Assembly: GCA_003219995.1 (NCBI GenBank)
Contig: QHRC01000132.1
Span: forward strand, 9,450-15,054
Direction: 5' to 3'
DNA from: Verrucomicrobiota bacterium
GTDB taxonomy: Bacteria > Verrucomicrobiota > Verrucomicrobiia > Chthoniobacterales > UBA10450
Length of the DNA stretch: 5,605 nucleotides
Shown here: one piece after another, positions 5,575-5,605 of the stretch
How the letters are laid out: each line of letters opens with the position of its first letter
Numbering within the stretch: position 1 is the stretch's first letter
The notes under the pieces: model-generated
Seen by the model: only the letters and a program-made list of their open reading frames with translations
Told to the model about the DNA's origin: nothing
Database searches by the model: none
Program-made: the position numbers and the translations under genes

Positions 5575-5605
5575 AGTCTGCCTAATGCTCCGGCTACAAC
5601 GGTGT

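Larger units (their letters stand above)
5248..5605. other. Region downstream of tRNA-Glu without a confident gene
   Basis: This 358-bp stretch to the window edge holds the tRNA terminator hairpin, a short inverted repeat AACGCA/TGCGTT at about 5307-5330, and one doubtful small plus-strand ORF. On the minus strand one frame is open from the right edge for about 200 nt but has no recognisable protein; it is read here as an antisense shadow of the plus ORF or as chance. Confidence 0.5.

Overview
The window reads as an ordinary chromosomal segment of a Gram-negative (diderm) bacterium. It carries a Kdo transferase (WaaA/KdtA), so the cell makes Kdo-containing lipopolysaccharide, and an AsmA-like envelope protein. 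The style of WaaA (GGQNPAEA in place of the more usual GGHN), the GTVNVFATELGLP signature of the lipid kinase, the moderately high GC content and heptamer repeats at gene ends fit the Verrucomicrobiota or a neighbouring phylum. That placement is an inference from family resemblance and is not proven here.

Layout. Positions 1-519 (minus) hold the N-terminal part of a rhomboid intramembrane serine protease, cut by the left window edge. Upstream of it on the same strand is a diacylglycerol-kinase-family lipid kinase (611-1483, minus, GTG start). A 64-bp divergent intergenic region (1484-1547) separates it from a plus-strand set of three genes with overlapping ends: an AsmA-like membrane-anchored protein (1548-3098), the 16S rRNA m2G966 methyltransferase rsmD (3095-3673) and waaA (3670-4977). 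The junctions are an ATGA overlap and a GTGA overlap, so co-transcription and translational coupling are likely. Next comes a 194-bp spacer with two sets of strong palindromes, a complete tRNA-Glu(TTC) with encoded CCA (5172-5247), a terminator-like hairpin (5268-5288) and about 320 bp with no confident gene. That last stretch contains one doubtful 80-codon ORF.

How the genes work together. Four of the five protein genes concern the cell envelope: intramembrane proteolysis, lipid phosphorylation, an AsmA-type protein of the inter-membrane lipid-transport class, and addition of Kdo to lipid A. rsmD is the housekeeping exception, placed between two envelope genes.

No novel defence, mobile or biosynthetic system is visible. 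The most noteworthy signals are non-coding: a tandem heptamer array straddling the rsmD/waaA junction with a degenerate relative near the rhomboid start, a 17-bp perfect palindrome after waaA, and interlocking TTGCC/GGCAA palindromes upstream of the tRNA.
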